NCBI RefSeq assembly: GCF_042677005.1
Contig: NZ_JBHTIF010000001.1
Coordinates: 2,108,001-2,172,000 of the forward strand
Direction of reading: 5' to 3'
Source: Lysobacter_I brunescens
GTDB taxonomy: Bacteria; Pseudomonadota; Gammaproteobacteria; Xanthomonadales; Xanthomonadaceae
DNA: 64,000 nucleotides
Position numbers and translations under genes: made by a program. This document shows, in pieces, positions 63,336 to 64,000 of the stretch. The stretch's first letter is position 1. Each line of letters opens with the position of its first letter. The notes beneath the pieces are model-generated. The model was not told where the DNA came from. It saw only the letters and a list, made by a program, of their open reading frames with translations, and ran no database searches.

Positions 63336-64000
63336 TCAAGCGGCGGGATGCCACGCCAGGCTTGCGAACAGTCCGGAGATGTAGTCGCGGACGTCCTCCG
63401 AGCGCTGCGCGCCGACGATTCCGCCGTAGGGAACCGACGGGAGGTCGTAGTCCGGCGAGTCGTCGAATGCTGCGTCCGGATCGCGCTCGTGCCATTCGAT
63501 GACGCGCGCGTCGCTCCTGAGCTGCTCGAAGGCGCCGGACTCCGACCAGCGCCCTTGGCGATAGCGATGCCCCGGCACGACATACCAGCCGCAATACTTC
63601 CCTTGCCTGGCGATCTGGCGCAGATCGAAATGACACTCGTCGACGAGCAGGCGAAGCTCGAGCTCCTGGAGATCGACGCCCCATGCCAGCGAGGTCGCCT
63701 GCGTCACGCCGGCACCACCGATGCGGTTGCCGATTTCCAGGAAGACCAGGCCGCGTTCGGATTCGATCGCCTCGAGGTGGAAGGCGCCGACCCGGATGCG
63801 CACCGCTTCGATGACGCGCTGGATCCAGGCAAGGCGCTCCGCGCCCAGGTCGATCTGATAGGAGCCCAGGGGCTCGTTCTCGTTGTAACGCTGGCAAGTG
63901 CCGATGTAGCGGCTGCCGCAGGCGGCTTCGACCACGCCGTCCCGCACCAGTCCATCGAAATGGACGATGGGTCCGCCGACGAATTCCTCGAGTTCGTAGG
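63336..64000 (-). CDS. ATP-grasp domain protein (5' end cut by window edge)
   Basis: Open to the right edge, so the N-terminal part is missing. 221 codons are visible. ELEEFVGGPIVHFDGLV and GLVFLEIGNRIGGAGV are the ATP-grasp core, with Glu and Asn for Mg-ATP. The C-terminal part is an unusual acidic stretch (WHERDPDAAFDDSPDYD). Such enzymes ligate a carboxylate to an amine or thiol; the substrate is unknown. Confidence 0.85.
   Translation of the reverse strand, partial: YELEEFVGGPIVHFDGLVRDGVVEAACGSRYIGTCQRYNENEPLGSYQIDLGAERLAWIQRVIEAVRIRVGAFHLEAIESERGLVFLEIGNRIGGAGVTQATSLAWGVDLQELELRLLVDECHFDLRQIARQGKYCGWYVVPGHRYRQGRWSESGAFEQLRSDARVIEWHERDPDAAFDDSPDYDLPSVPYGGIVGAQRSEDVRDYISGLFASLAWHPAA

Overview
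The window is high-GC chromosomal DNA that reads like a member of the Xanthomonadaceae (Lysobacter/Luteimonas/Stenotrophomonas type). The evidence is the gene order ruvC-ruvA-kup-ruvB-ybgC-tolQRAB-pal-cpoB-queE-queC, a Pal lipoprotein with four cysteines in its OmpA-like domain, abundant REP-type palindromes, and a protein with the C-terminal secretion domain (XVIPCD) used by the Xanthomonadales bacteria-killing type IV secretion system. Genus-level placement is inference. All assignments were made by reading the sequence; no database search was run.

Region by region: 1-11.5 kb holds Holliday-junction resolution (ruvCAB, with the potassium transporter kup between ruvA and ruvB), the complete Tol-Pal envelope system and two queuosine genes. 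A tRNA-Lys(TTT) follows, trailed by 118-bp tandem repeats that each restart with the tRNA 3' end. 12-22.6 kb carries four peptidase-type genes (M24 peptidase, M9 collagenase with PKD and PPC domains, HExxHxxGxxH metalloprotease, M48 protease) and a formylglycine-generating-enzyme-like lipoprotein, separated by long palindromes. rnd and tRNA-Ala(CGC) end that block.

24-35.9 kb is an accessory region beside the tRNA-Ala. It holds a type I restriction-modification operon in the order hsdR-hsdS-(AlbA_2/RecG-C-like gene)-hsdM. Its specificity gene has a REP-type palindrome translated in frame between the two target-recognition domains. Next, on the opposite strand, is a two-gene unit: a small cytosolic-looking protein translationally coupled to a 788-residue protein with an N-terminal PIN-like nuclease domain and a C-terminal XVIPCD-like domain. 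This looks like an RNase-type effector with its immunity protein and is the most interesting system in the window.

35.9-47 kb returns to core genes: vanadium-type haloperoxidase, Y-family polymerase, rpiA, EVE-domain gene, fau, 6S RNA, zapA, a TIGR02449-type coiled-coil gene, a GGDEF-EAL protein, ygfB and pepP. 47-54 kb has an amino-acid-oxidase/ThDP-decarboxylase pair and a five-gene minus-strand operon for nucleotide and DNA upkeep (nitroreductase, 5'-3' exonuclease, Nudix hydrolase, unknown, endonuclease V). 54-64 kb has a DUF1631 gene, a lone pntA, a small helical protein, an M28 lipoprotein peptidase, a DUF5916 outer-membrane protein and a partial ATP-grasp gene cut by the right edge.
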